Assembly: GCA_964484515.1 (NCBI GenBank)
Contig: CAZAGT010000109.1
Coordinates: 1-14,237 of the forward strand
Length of the DNA stretch: 14,237 nt
From: CAZAGT01 sp964484515
Lineage (GTDB): Bacteria > Desulfobacterota > DSM-4660 > Desulfatiglandales > HGW-15
Reading direction: 5' to 3'
The notes under the pieces were generated by a model. It ran no database searches and was not told the DNA's origin. It worked only from the letters and a program-made list of their open reading frames with translations. A program made the position numbers and the translations under genes. Positions within the stretch are counted from its first letter, which is position 1; every line of letters starts with the position of its first letter. Positions 1 to 6,060 of this stretch are shown here, piece after piece.

Positions 1-1
1 G

Positions 2-235
2 GCCGGCCCATCACTTCAGTATGCGCAGGATCGTTTTGCCGGATGTGTCATGGGTGGGATCGATCAGAAGATCGTGGCGCGAACGACCCGTGCTTTCCTG
101 AAGAACCACGTCCGCGAGGGGATCGAGCTTGGCGGCGAAAGGCGTTTCCTTTTAGCCAACGGCTGCAGCATAGACACCTGGGTATATCCCGGTGCCGTGG
201 AAACGATAGTCTCGACAGCGAGGGACCCTCTTTGA
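2..235 (+). CDS. Uroporphyrinogen decarboxylase family protein, C-terminal fragment (5' end outside window)
   Basis: The open frame enters from the left edge with no start codon and ends at TGA 233-235, leaving about 77 residues. The segment RFAGCVMGGIDQK, followed by a helix and then RRFLLANGCSIDTWVYP, matches the end of the UroD TIM barrel, where a conserved M-G-x-I-D strand precedes an F-x-L-x-x-G-C-x-(I/V) strand and a final helix. In anaerobes most members of this family are corrinoid-linked methyltransferases (MtaA/CmuA-like) or of unknown role rather than true HemE. The ahbC gene further on implies haem is made from siroheme, so HemE may not be needed. The N-terminal half that would decide function is missing. 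Family assignment is fairly good; function is unknown. Confidence 0.62.
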   Translation, partial: AGPSLQYAQDRFAGCVMGGIDQKIVARTTRAFLKNHVREGIELGGERRFLLANGCSIDTWVYPGAVETIVSTARDPL

Positions 236-364
236 AGCGCATGAGAGTGCGTAAAATTCCAGGCAGTGTAAACCTGTCGCGTCCTATCCCGGAAGAGACA
301 GCGTGAGCTCCCCTGCCGTGGTTTTCAAGCCCATCCCTTTGAAGGGGAATTCTTTCCTCGCCCC

Positions 365-391
365 TTGACATCCGCCTACCATGCTTATAGA
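365..391 (+). promoter_or_regulatory. Putative sigma70-type promoter for prmA
   Basis: A perfect -35 box TTGACA (365-370) is followed after 15 bp by TATAGA (386-391), about 30 bp before the prmA start. The spacer is two bases shorter than the optimum, so this is a candidate rather than a firm call. A shine-Dalgarno AGGGGAG lies at 409-415. Confidence 0.45.
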
Positions 392-419
392 TGAGTGATT
401 CCTAATTCAGGGGAGTCGA

Positions 420-1265
420 TTGTTGAGGCGTTCTATGATGGTTCAAGGACCTTATCGTGATCTCTTCATTTACCTGATCGCCGGTGAGGTGGAGGAAGAA
501 GAGATTTGCGCCGAAGAAGCCTATCTTGGAAACTGGCTCGAGGATGCTCATTCTTTTCTCTTTTTTGACCGCCGCTCTGACGAGGCGATACGGGAAATAT
601 TGCGGAAACGGCCTGATTTGACTCTCTTAGATGAATACTGCTTGAGCTACGAACAATGGCAGGGTGAGGATGTAAGACCTTTGAAGATCGAAGGTTTTGT
701 CATTGCTCCGCCCTGGGAGGATATTCCCAACGAACCTGGAAATCGAAGAATCATCCTCGATCCTGGTGTCGTATTCGGAACGGGACTTCATGCGACGACT
801 CGGGATTGCTTGCGGGCCTTGCGCTACCTGAATCACAGTGGGCGCTTTGAAGAAGTCCTGGATCTCGGTACCGGCACCGGTCTATTGGCGATCGCGGCGG
901 CCCTCTTGGGTGCAACTCGGGTTTTGGCCGTGGACCTGAATCCCCTGTGTGTCAAGACGGCAAGGAATAATGTAAATCTGAACGAGCTTCGGGAAAAGAT
1001 CACAGTGGTGGAGGGGAAGGCCGAAGATTTCATGCATGAGCCGAGGGATCTTATGGTTGCCAACATCCACTATGAGGTGATTCAGCGATTATTGACATCG
1101 GGATGCCTGAGAAACAAAACATGGTGCATTGTTTCGGGGATGATGCGCAGCGAGGCAAGGGATTTTAGGGCAAAACTGGAGGGCTGTGGGTTGGAGTTAG
1201 TCCGGGAATGGGACCATGAGATGACCTGGTTCACGTTTCTGGCAAAAAGGCGGCAAAAGAAGTGA
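420..1265 (+). CDS. prmA: Ribosomal protein L11 methyltransferase
   Basis: A SAM-dependent methyltransferase that modifies ribosomal protein L11 in the cytoplasm. The central LDPGVVFGTGLHATT segment matches the PrmA hallmark D-P-G-x-x-F-G-T-G-x-H-x-T-T. It is followed by SAM motif I VLDLGTGTGLLAIAA, an acidic residue at the end of the next strand (VLAVDLNP), and VANIHYEVI, which corresponds to the family's A-N-I motif. At 281 residues it is slightly shorter than E. coli PrmA (293). Two adjacent TTG codons (420, 423) follow the AGGGGAG ribosome site; TTG 423 has the better 7-nt spacing, while the in-frame ATGs at 435 and 438 are too far from it. Exact start is uncertain by a few codons. It probably begins a unit that also includes the downstream thioesterase. 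Confidence 0.9.
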   Translation: MLRRSMMVQGPYRDLFIYLIAGEVEEEEICAEEAYLGNWLEDAHSFLFFDRRSDEAIREILRKRPDLTLLDEYCLSYEQWQGEDVRPLKIEGFVIAPPWEDIPNEPGNRRIILDPGVVFGTGLHATTRDCLRALRYLNHSGRFEEVLDLGTGTGLLAIAAALLGATRVLAVDLNPLCVKTARNNVNLNELREKITVVEGKAEDFMHEPRDLMVANIHYEVIQRLLTSGCLRNKTWCIVSGMMRSEARDFRAKLEGCGLELVREWDHEMTWFTFLAKRRQKK

Positions 1266-1282
1266 AATAAAATGACTAAAGT
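1262..1282 (+). repeat. Short GTGA-type tandem repeat remnant after prmA
   Basis: GTGAAATAAA followed by ATGACTAAA and GTA overlaps the prmA stop codon. The 10-mer TGACTAAAGT at 1273-1282 recurs exactly at 3701-3710, inside the much longer 9-bp tandem array before the Deg protease gene. It appears to be a short copy of the same repeat family. Confidence 0.4.
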
Positions 1283-1318
1283 AGCCAGACCTCATTGTCG
1301 TGTCTTAGATTATAAGAA

Positions 1319-1831
1319 GTGGAGAAGTGGACGGTGAGTGAAGAACGCATTGAAATACCAAAACCCGACGGCCACGCTTGTTTTGCCTGCGGTACGGCCA
1401 ATCCCATCGGGCTCAACCTGCATTTCTATCGCCGAGACGGTGCCGTTTGCACGGATATTACTCTGGGTAAGTATTACGTGGGATGGCAAAACATGGCCCA
1501 CGGCGGGATCATTTCGACCATTCTGGACGAGGTCATGTCCTGGACCGTCATCTATCACAAACGCTCCTTTTTTGTGACCAGGAAGATGGCGCTCAAATTT
1601 GTCAAGCCGGTCATGGTAGGCGTGCCCTTGACTGCGAAAGGCAAATTGAGTGAAGAAGAGAACGGTCGCACCGTCAAGATCATCGCTGAGCTGTTCGACG
1701 ACGAAGGAAAGATCTTGGCTCGCAGCACCGGGGAATTCGTGCTTCTCAGCAAGGAGCGAATGGCCCTGGTCCCCGAGAACGAAAAGAATGAAATGGCCGA
1801 GATCTTTGCCAGGCTGGAATCCGCCGAGTAA
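1319..1831 (+). CDS. PaaI-type hotdog-fold thioesterase
   Basis: A 170-residue protein of the 4HBT/PaaI hotdog superfamily, expected to hydrolyse acyl-CoA thioesters in the cytoplasm; the substrate is not visible from sequence. The key segment is NMAHGGIISTILDEVM (about residues 58-73): the H-G-G turn and central hotdog helix with an acidic residue, as in PaaI-like enzymes. It is followed by strands including KFVKPVMVG and a C-terminal ARSTGEFVLL strand. A Cys-x-x-Cys (C21, C24) before NPIGLN is common in this subgroup. The GTG at 1319 has little ribosome site. The in-frame GTG at 1334 is preceded by GGAG at a 9-nt spacing, so translation may start there and give 165 residues. It lies 53 bp after prmA and is probably co-transcribed. 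Confidence 0.8.
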   Translation: MEKWTVSEERIEIPKPDGHACFACGTANPIGLNLHFYRRDGAVCTDITLGKYYVGWQNMAHGGIISTILDEVMSWTVIYHKRSFFVTRKMALKFVKPVMVGVPLTAKGKLSEEENGRTVKIIAELFDDEGKILARSTGEFVLLSKERMALVPENEKNEMAEIFARLESAE

Positions 1832-1940
1832 AGAATCCCCGCCCAACGCCACCGGGTGCGGAGGGGGGCAATTAGATCGAGCAGTTAACGTCATGAGGTC
1901 GGCACTCGTATTTGACATTTTGAGATTCTTCGACGTTTGT

Positions 1941-2189
1941 CGCGCGGCCATGGGGGTCTCTTTTCAAAAGCGAGCAATTGAGTGCGTTGTCTCGGCATAA
2001 GGCGCTACCCGAGGCGGCCGGAGGGCTTCCGTGGAATAGGCCGAACTGAGAGCCTTGGCGCGTTCTCAGAGCCTGCTCCGGCCGCCTTGCCCCTCGGCCG
2101 TGAGCTCGGGGCCGAACGGCTTGCAAGCCTCTTCAGCGTTCGAGCAGGTAACGTTTCGTTTCTTGAAAAGAGACCCCCATGACCGCGCG
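1941..2189. repeat. MITE-like element with 27-bp inverted ends and nested hairpin
   Basis: The left arm (1941-1967, starting CGCGCGGCC) is the reverse complement of the right arm (2163-2189, ending CCGCGCG) with a single mismatch (1948 against 2182). Inside, GGCGGCCGGAG (2013-2023) pairs with CTCCGGCCGCC (2076-2086), and CTGAGA (2046-2051) pairs with TCTCAG (2064-2069), so the whole element can fold as one long stem-loop. No open frame in it looks coding, and no clear target-site duplication flanks it. A segment at 2093-2121 recurs at 9221-9249. It is probably a non-autonomous dispersed repeat, but could be a structured RNA or regulatory unit. The flanks 1832-1940 and 2190-2285 hold no gene that I can support. 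Confidence 0.6.
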
Positions 2190-2285
2190 ATAATGGGGTA
2201 TCACAGACCTTTCATGGAGTTTCATGCGAGAATAAGGGAATCCGGGGGAAGGAGTAGCGATCGATGATGGAGTTTGGAGGATGGC

Positions 2286-2918
2286 ATGGATATTGAGCAA
2301 ATCAAAGTGGGATTCATGGACGTGTTCTGCTACCTGATCGCGAGCCCTCGGACCAAAGAAGCCCTGGTCATCGATCCGGCGGGGGATGAGGAGAAGGTAT
2401 TCGCCAGGATCGAGGAACGGGGCCTCACACTGAAATACATTGTCAATACCCACGGTCACCCGGACCATACGTGCGGAAACGCGAAAATGAAAGAGCTGAC
2501 CCAGGCGCGGATCGTCATGCACGAGTTGGATAATCAGATCTTCTCTTCGGATCAAGGTTTGCAGATGGCGCGGCAGTGGGGATTTACACCCTCCCCGCCC
2601 GCCGATATGACCGTCGAAGACGGCGATGAGATTGTCGTCGGAGATGTCGCGTTGAAGGTCCTGCATACCCCCGGGCACAGTCCCGGTGGGATATGTCTGC
2701 TTGCAGACGGTGACCTATTTACGGGTGATACGCTCTTTGTCGGGGCTGTCGGCCGGACTGACCTGCCGGGGGCGTCTTTGGATGATTTTATGAAATCCAT
2801 TAAAGAAAGACTTTTGACGCTTCCTGATGAGACGATCGTCTGGCCGGGGCATGACTATGGGGTGAGGCCCTCTTCGACGATCGGGACGGAGAAAAGGTCA
2901 AACCCGTATATACAATAG
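2286..2918 (+). CDS. Metallo-beta-lactamase-fold hydrolase, glyoxalase II-like
   Basis: A 210-residue MBL-fold metalloenzyme, probably a small thioesterase of the hydroxyacylglutathione hydrolase-like (GloB/YcbL) branch; the real substrate is unknown. The metal ligands are all visible: T-H-G-H-P-D-H (H56, H58, D60, H61), H131 in TPGHSPGG, D148 in FTGDTLF, and H189 in WPGHDYG. GRTDLPG after the bridging aspartate is typical of this branch. It is shorter than classic GloB, lacking most of the C-terminal glutathione-binding domain. ATG 2286 was chosen because GGAGG (2276-2280) sits 5 nt before it; the upstream in-frame TTG 2274 has poorer support. It lies downstream of the inverted-repeat element and begins a + strand run with the alpha/beta hydrolase and the protease. 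Confidence 0.85.
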   Translation: MDIEQIKVGFMDVFCYLIASPRTKEALVIDPAGDEEKVFARIEERGLTLKYIVNTHGHPDHTCGNAKMKELTQARIVMHELDNQIFSSDQGLQMARQWGFTPSPPADMTVEDGDEIVVGDVALKVLHTPGHSPGGICLLADGDLFTGDTLFVGAVGRTDLPGASLDDFMKSIKERLLTLPDETIVWPGHDYGVRPSSTIGTEKRSNPYIQ

Positions 2919-3051
2919 ATTCGAGGAACGAGGATCGGGGCGCGAGGAAGAAACCCTTCACGAGGGGCCGGAAACGCGGTTGCCGGTGGAAGAAGTCATC
3001 TTCCGGTGGGCTGTAAAAAGCGAGTGGTTGCGGTCGAAGGCTGACATCAGG

Positions 3052-3675
3052 ATGGGGGAAAAACGAGTCATTTTTCAGTGTGGCGATTTGGGTCTTGAGG
3101 GACTCCTGGAGATCGTGTCTGGCGATAGGGGCGTTGTGGTGACTCATCCCCATCCTCTCTACGGCGGTGATATGCATAACGGCGTTGTGCAATCGGTTGT
3201 CGATGTGTACAGGGAGTCCGGGTACAGCACCCTCCGGTTTAATTTTCGAGGGGTAGGGGCCAGCGAAGGGGCCTACGACCATGGTCATGGTGAACAAAAA
3301 GATGTTGAATCCGCGCTCAAGGTCCTGAACGATCAAGGCAAAAGCAAGATCGATCTGGCCGGTTATTCGTTCGGGGCGTGGGTGAATGCGCTCGGATCGT
3401 GGCGTTTTGAACAGGTCGAACGGACGATCATGGTGTCTCCTCCCGTCAACTTCCTGGAGTTTCCCGACCTGAGCGACAACCCGAAGATCGAACTGGTCAT
3501 CGTGGGCACACGTGATGAATTTGCCGATTTGAACACTCTCAAGGCCACTCTTCGGACCTGGAGTCCTGCGGCGGAGCTCAAGGTCATCGAGGGCGCCGAT
3601 CACTTTTATACGGGAAAGCTCGGAGAACTCAAGAGGGTGCTGGTGGAGTTCCTGGAAGAAAGTGAACAAACGTGA
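3052..3675 (+). CDS. Small alpha/beta hydrolase (COG2945-like)
   Basis: A 207-residue serine hydrolase of the alpha/beta fold, cytoplasmic, with no signal peptide. The expected features are in order: HPHPLYGGDMHN (about 32-43, oxyanion region), RFNFRGVGASEG (strand and turn), nucleophile elbow G-Y-S-F-G with S106, acidic D155 in GTRDEF, and H184 in GADHFY. The HPHP-GG-x-M-x-N and NFRG-G-S-G pattern is characteristic of the COG2945 family, whose substrates are mostly unknown. ATG 3052 fits the family's usual N terminus; the frame stays open back to a TTG at 2980 but that extension lacks a family match and a good ribosome site. The gap 2919-3051 holds only a small GGAAGA/TCTTCC hairpin (2988-3004). 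The stop codon lies inside the 9-bp repeat that leads into the protease gene. Confidence 0.82.
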   Translation: MGEKRVIFQCGDLGLEGLLEIVSGDRGVVVTHPHPLYGGDMHNGVVQSVVDVYRESGYSTLRFNFRGVGASEGAYDHGHGEQKDVESALKVLNDQGKSKIDLAGYSFGAWVNALGSWRFEQVERTIMVSPPVNFLEFPDLSDNPKIELVIVGTRDEFADLNTLKATLRTWSPAAELKVIEGADHFYTGKLGELKRVLVEFLEESEQT

Positions 3676-3745
3676 CTGGAGTGAGCTGAAGTGACCAAGG
3701 TGACTAAAGTGACTGAAGTGCCTGGAGTGAATTAAAGTGGCTAAA
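3662..3745 (+). repeat. 9-bp tandem repeat, consensus GTGACTRAA, spanning two gene ends
   Basis: Nine head-to-tail units of 9 or 10 bp, each beginning GTG (GTGACTGGA, GTGACCAAG, GTGACTAAA, GTGACTGAA and variants), run without a break from the last codons of the alpha/beta hydrolase gene to codon 3 of the Deg protease gene. The second unit contains the hydrolase TGA stop (3673-3675). The last unit (3737-3745) supplies the GTG start codon and next two codons of the protease. GGAG within the repeat (3724-3727) is 9 nt before that GTG and can act as its ribosome site. Confidence 0.75.
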
Positions 3746-5098
3746 ATTAGAATATTCATTCTTTATTTTTCGGCAATCGTCCTGCTTGGGGCTTCTGCAG
3801 CCTTGGCGGCCAGGGAATCGCTGCGGCGTAGTGCCGTGGTCGTTGCGGTGGAAGAGGTGAGCCCTGCCGTTGTGAATATCAGCACCATCATACGGGAGCG
3901 AGTGCGGCCGGCCTTCCCTTTTGGGCGGGATGAGTTTTTCAGGGATTTTTTCCCCGATCTTTTTGCACGCGAATATTCTCATACCAGTCTCGGCTCGGGT
4001 GTCATTATTGACGGTGACAAGGGATATATCGTCACCAATCATCACGTGGTTGCAAGGGCGAGCGAGATCAAGGTGATGACATCCGATCAGAAAGGCTTCA
4101 AGGCGCGGATCGTGGGTATGGCGCCGCGTGCGGATCTCGCTGTGCTTCAGATCGAAAGCGCCGCTAGGCTACCGGAAGTGGAGATGGGTAGATCGAACGA
4201 CCTCATGATCGGCGAGACCGTGATCGCGATTGGGAACCCCTTTGGCCTCTCTCACACGGTAACAACCGGCGTGGTGAGCGCGTTGAACCGATCCGTGCGG
4301 ACAGAGGACCATGTCTTTCGGAACTTCATTCAAACGGACGCATCGATTAATCCCGGCAATAGCGGAGGCCCGTTGCTGAACCTTGAAGGTAAGCTCATCG
4401 GGATCAACACGGCCATTTACCAAAAGGCCCAGGGCATTGGTTTTGCGATCCCGATCGATCGGGTCAAGCTGATTGTGGAGGAGTTGATCCAGGTGGGGGA
4501 GGTACGCATCCCTTGGCTCGGCATCGAGATACAGCCCTTGACGCCTCAATTGAAAGACTATTTCCACATCCAGGGACAAGACATGGGTGTTCTCATCAGT
4601 GATATCTTGAAAGACAGCCCGGCAGCCAAAGGCGGTGTGAAAAGAGGGGACATCCTGCTGGTTCTGGGGGGAATCCCTGTCGGTTCCGTAGCCGAATATC
4701 GAGGCGCCCTGAATGAATTCACGGTGGGGGAACGGTTGGATCTTAGAATCCTCAGAGCGGGTCAGGAGCTGACCAAATCCATCGAGCCGATCCCGTTTCC
4801 GTTGCACCTTGCATTGGATCTTGTGGAGCGTCGTTTGGGGATCGCAGTCGTTGAAATGGATCGCGCCGCAAAGAAGACATATGGGGATCGAGGAGTCCTT
4901 ATCAAGGATGTGAGGCGAGAATCGGCGGCCGGCAAGATTGGCCTTGAGCGCGGGGACGTGCTCCTCAAGATAAACGACGCCCTCATCACAAACCTGGACG
5001 ATTTCAAGCAGGCCGTCGCCCGCTCCCGGAACCTGACAGCCCTCACGCTACTGGTCCAGAGGGGAAACTACGGGTATTCTGTGACGCTCCCTTTCTAG
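3737..5098 (+). CDS. Periplasmic HtrA/Deg-family serine protease with two PDZ domains
   Basis: A 453-residue trypsin-like protease-chaperone of the DegP/DegQ family that degrades or refolds damaged envelope proteins. Residues 1-25 form a signal peptide (K/R, then a hydrophobic stretch, then A-L-A-A), so it is exported to the periplasm. The catalytic triad is visible: H103 in TNHHVV, D133 in ADLAVL, and S209 in NPGNSGGPL. An LA-loop-like segment rich in Phe (about 60-76) precedes the protease core. PDZ1 covers about 255-345 (with SPAAKGGVKRGDILL) and PDZ2 about 365-453 (with KIGLERGDVLLKIND). Start is GTG 3737, provided by the upstream tandem repeat; the signal peptide follows at once, which supports this start. 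It is last in its + strand run and converges with purQ. DegP and DegQ cannot be separated here. Confidence 0.93.
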   Translation: MAKIRIFILYFSAIVLLGASAALAARESLRRSAVVVAVEEVSPAVVNISTIIRERVRPAFPFGRDEFFRDFFPDLFAREYSHTSLGSGVIIDGDKGYIVTNHHVVARASEIKVMTSDQKGFKARIVGMAPRADLAVLQIESAARLPEVEMGRSNDLMIGETVIAIGNPFGLSHTVTTGVVSALNRSVRTEDHVFRNFIQTDASINPGNSGGPLLNLEGKLIGINTAIYQKAQGIGFAIPIDRVKLIVEELIQVGEVRIPWLGIEIQPLTPQLKDYFHIQGQDMGVLISDILKDSPAAKGGVKRGDILLVLGGIPVGSVAEYRGALNEFTVGERLDLRILRAGQELTKSIEPIPFPLHLALDLVERRLGIAVVEMDRAAKKTYGDRGVLIKDVRRESAAGKIGLERGDVLLKINDALITNLDDFKQAVARSRNLTALTLLVQRGNYGYSVTLPF

Positions 5099-5187
5099 CT
5101 TTGAAGGTTGCTGGAAAGGGTCGAAGGTTAAAGGTGGAAGGCATAAAGTGAAACCGAAAAAGCCGTTTGAAGTCTCTTGTTTTTGCC

Positions 5188-6060
5188 TCAAACCCTCAAT
5201 CTGTAATCCTTGATCTTCCCGCCTTCAATCGCCTCTCGAACGTATTCTACCGCGCTCCTAAAGATACGGATGCCTTCGCCCTCGAGCGATCCGAGTTTCT
5301 GACCTTGACGCAGCCGCTCTTCTTTGCGTTTGGTCCAGTCCGGGTGGTTGGTGAAATGATTGAACGCCTCGGGGTGGGGCATCAGCCCGAAAACCCGTCC
5401 AGTGGGGTCGCAGATGCCGGCAATGTCTCTCAGGGATCCGTTAGGGTTCAGGGGCCAGCGGCCCTCGGCCCTTTCTCCAGCCTCGTCCGCGTATTCCATG
5501 ACGACCTGGTTGCTGTCAATGAGTGCCTGGATTTCCTTCTCGGCCGCGTAGAACTTCCCTTCGCCGTGCCTCACAGGCAGCTCGATGCTGGAAAGGCCCC
5601 TGGTGAAGACACAGGGCGAGTCCGGGTTCACCCGCAGGTTGACCCAGGTGTCGATGAAATTCCCGCTGTCGTTGTATGTGATCGCGGCGCGTTGCTCCTG
5701 ATAATTCCCCTCAAACCCGGGAAGAAGACCCCAGTTGACGAGGGCCTGAAAACCGTTACAGATTCCGATGATAAGTCTCCCATCCTGAACAAACCGCGTG
5801 ACATCATTGCCCAGGTTCGATTTGAGCTTTGAGGCCAGGAGAACGCCGGCACCGTGATCGTCGGCCCAACTGAAGCCACCCCCGAATACGAGGATGTGAT
5901 AATCCTCGAGGCGCACGTCAGGTTGCCTTTGCCCGCACATCATCATTTGGTTGATGTGGACCCGGTGCGATTCCGCGCCTGCCGTCTTGAGGGCGTAATC
6001 CGTCTCATAATCGCAGTTCAGGCCGTATCCTGTGATCACAAGGGCTCTAACAGCGATCAT
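5188..6060 (-). CDS. purQ: Phosphoribosylformylglycinamidine synthase, glutaminase subunit
   Basis: Supplies ammonia from glutamine to PurL in the fourth step of de novo purine synthesis (FGAR to FGAM), in the cytoplasm. It is a class I glutamine amidotransferase: the nucleophile elbow is G-I-C-N-G-F-Q with C101, and the H-x-E pair is H229 and E231 in LMPHPEAF. The N terminus (RALVITGYGLNCDYET) and the GGGFSWADD loop match PurQ. At 290 residues it is about 60 longer than the common 225-230-residue form; the extra length is around residues 38-55 and in a C-terminal tail. Its ATG overlaps the purL stop as ATGA, so the two are translationally coupled and expressed in equal amounts. The 89-bp gap to the convergent protease gene contains no clear terminator. 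Confidence 0.93.
   Translation of the reverse strand: MIAVRALVITGYGLNCDYETDYALKTAGAESHRVHINQMMMCGQRQPDVRLEDYHILVFGGGFSWADDHGAGVLLASKLKSNLGNDVTRFVQDGRLIIGICNGFQALVNWGLLPGFEGNYQEQRAAITYNDSGNFIDTWVNLRVNPDSPCVFTRGLSSIELPVRHGEGKFYAAEKEIQALIDSNQVVMEYADEAGERAEGRWPLNPNGSLRDIAGICDPTGRVFGLMPHPEAFNHFTNHPDWTKRKEERLRQGQKLGSLEGEGIRIFRSAVEYVREAIEGGKIKDYRLRV

Noticed and set aside
328..350. CCCTTTGAAGGG hairpin as terminator for the UroD-family gene
   Set aside because: Only a 4-bp stem and no T-run after it.
48..371. Open frames on both strands overlapping the UroD fragment and prmA leader
   Set aside because: Arginine-rich, low-complexity translations in alternative frames of a recognisable gene; no ribosome sites.
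1836..1870. GC-rich CCCCGC...GCGGAGGGG pairing after the thioesterase as a terminator
   Set aside because: The stem has a bulge and is followed by CAATTAG rather than a T-run; too weak to call.
1912..1941. Perfect TTGACA at 1912-1917 as a promoter for the MBL-fold hydrolase gene
   Set aside because: No acceptable -10 box at 16-18 bp, and transcription would have to cross the whole inverted-repeat element.
5167..5832. 221-residue + strand open frame opposite purQ
   Set aside because: It lies wholly within purQ on the other strand; purQ has all catalytic motifs, and this frame has none.
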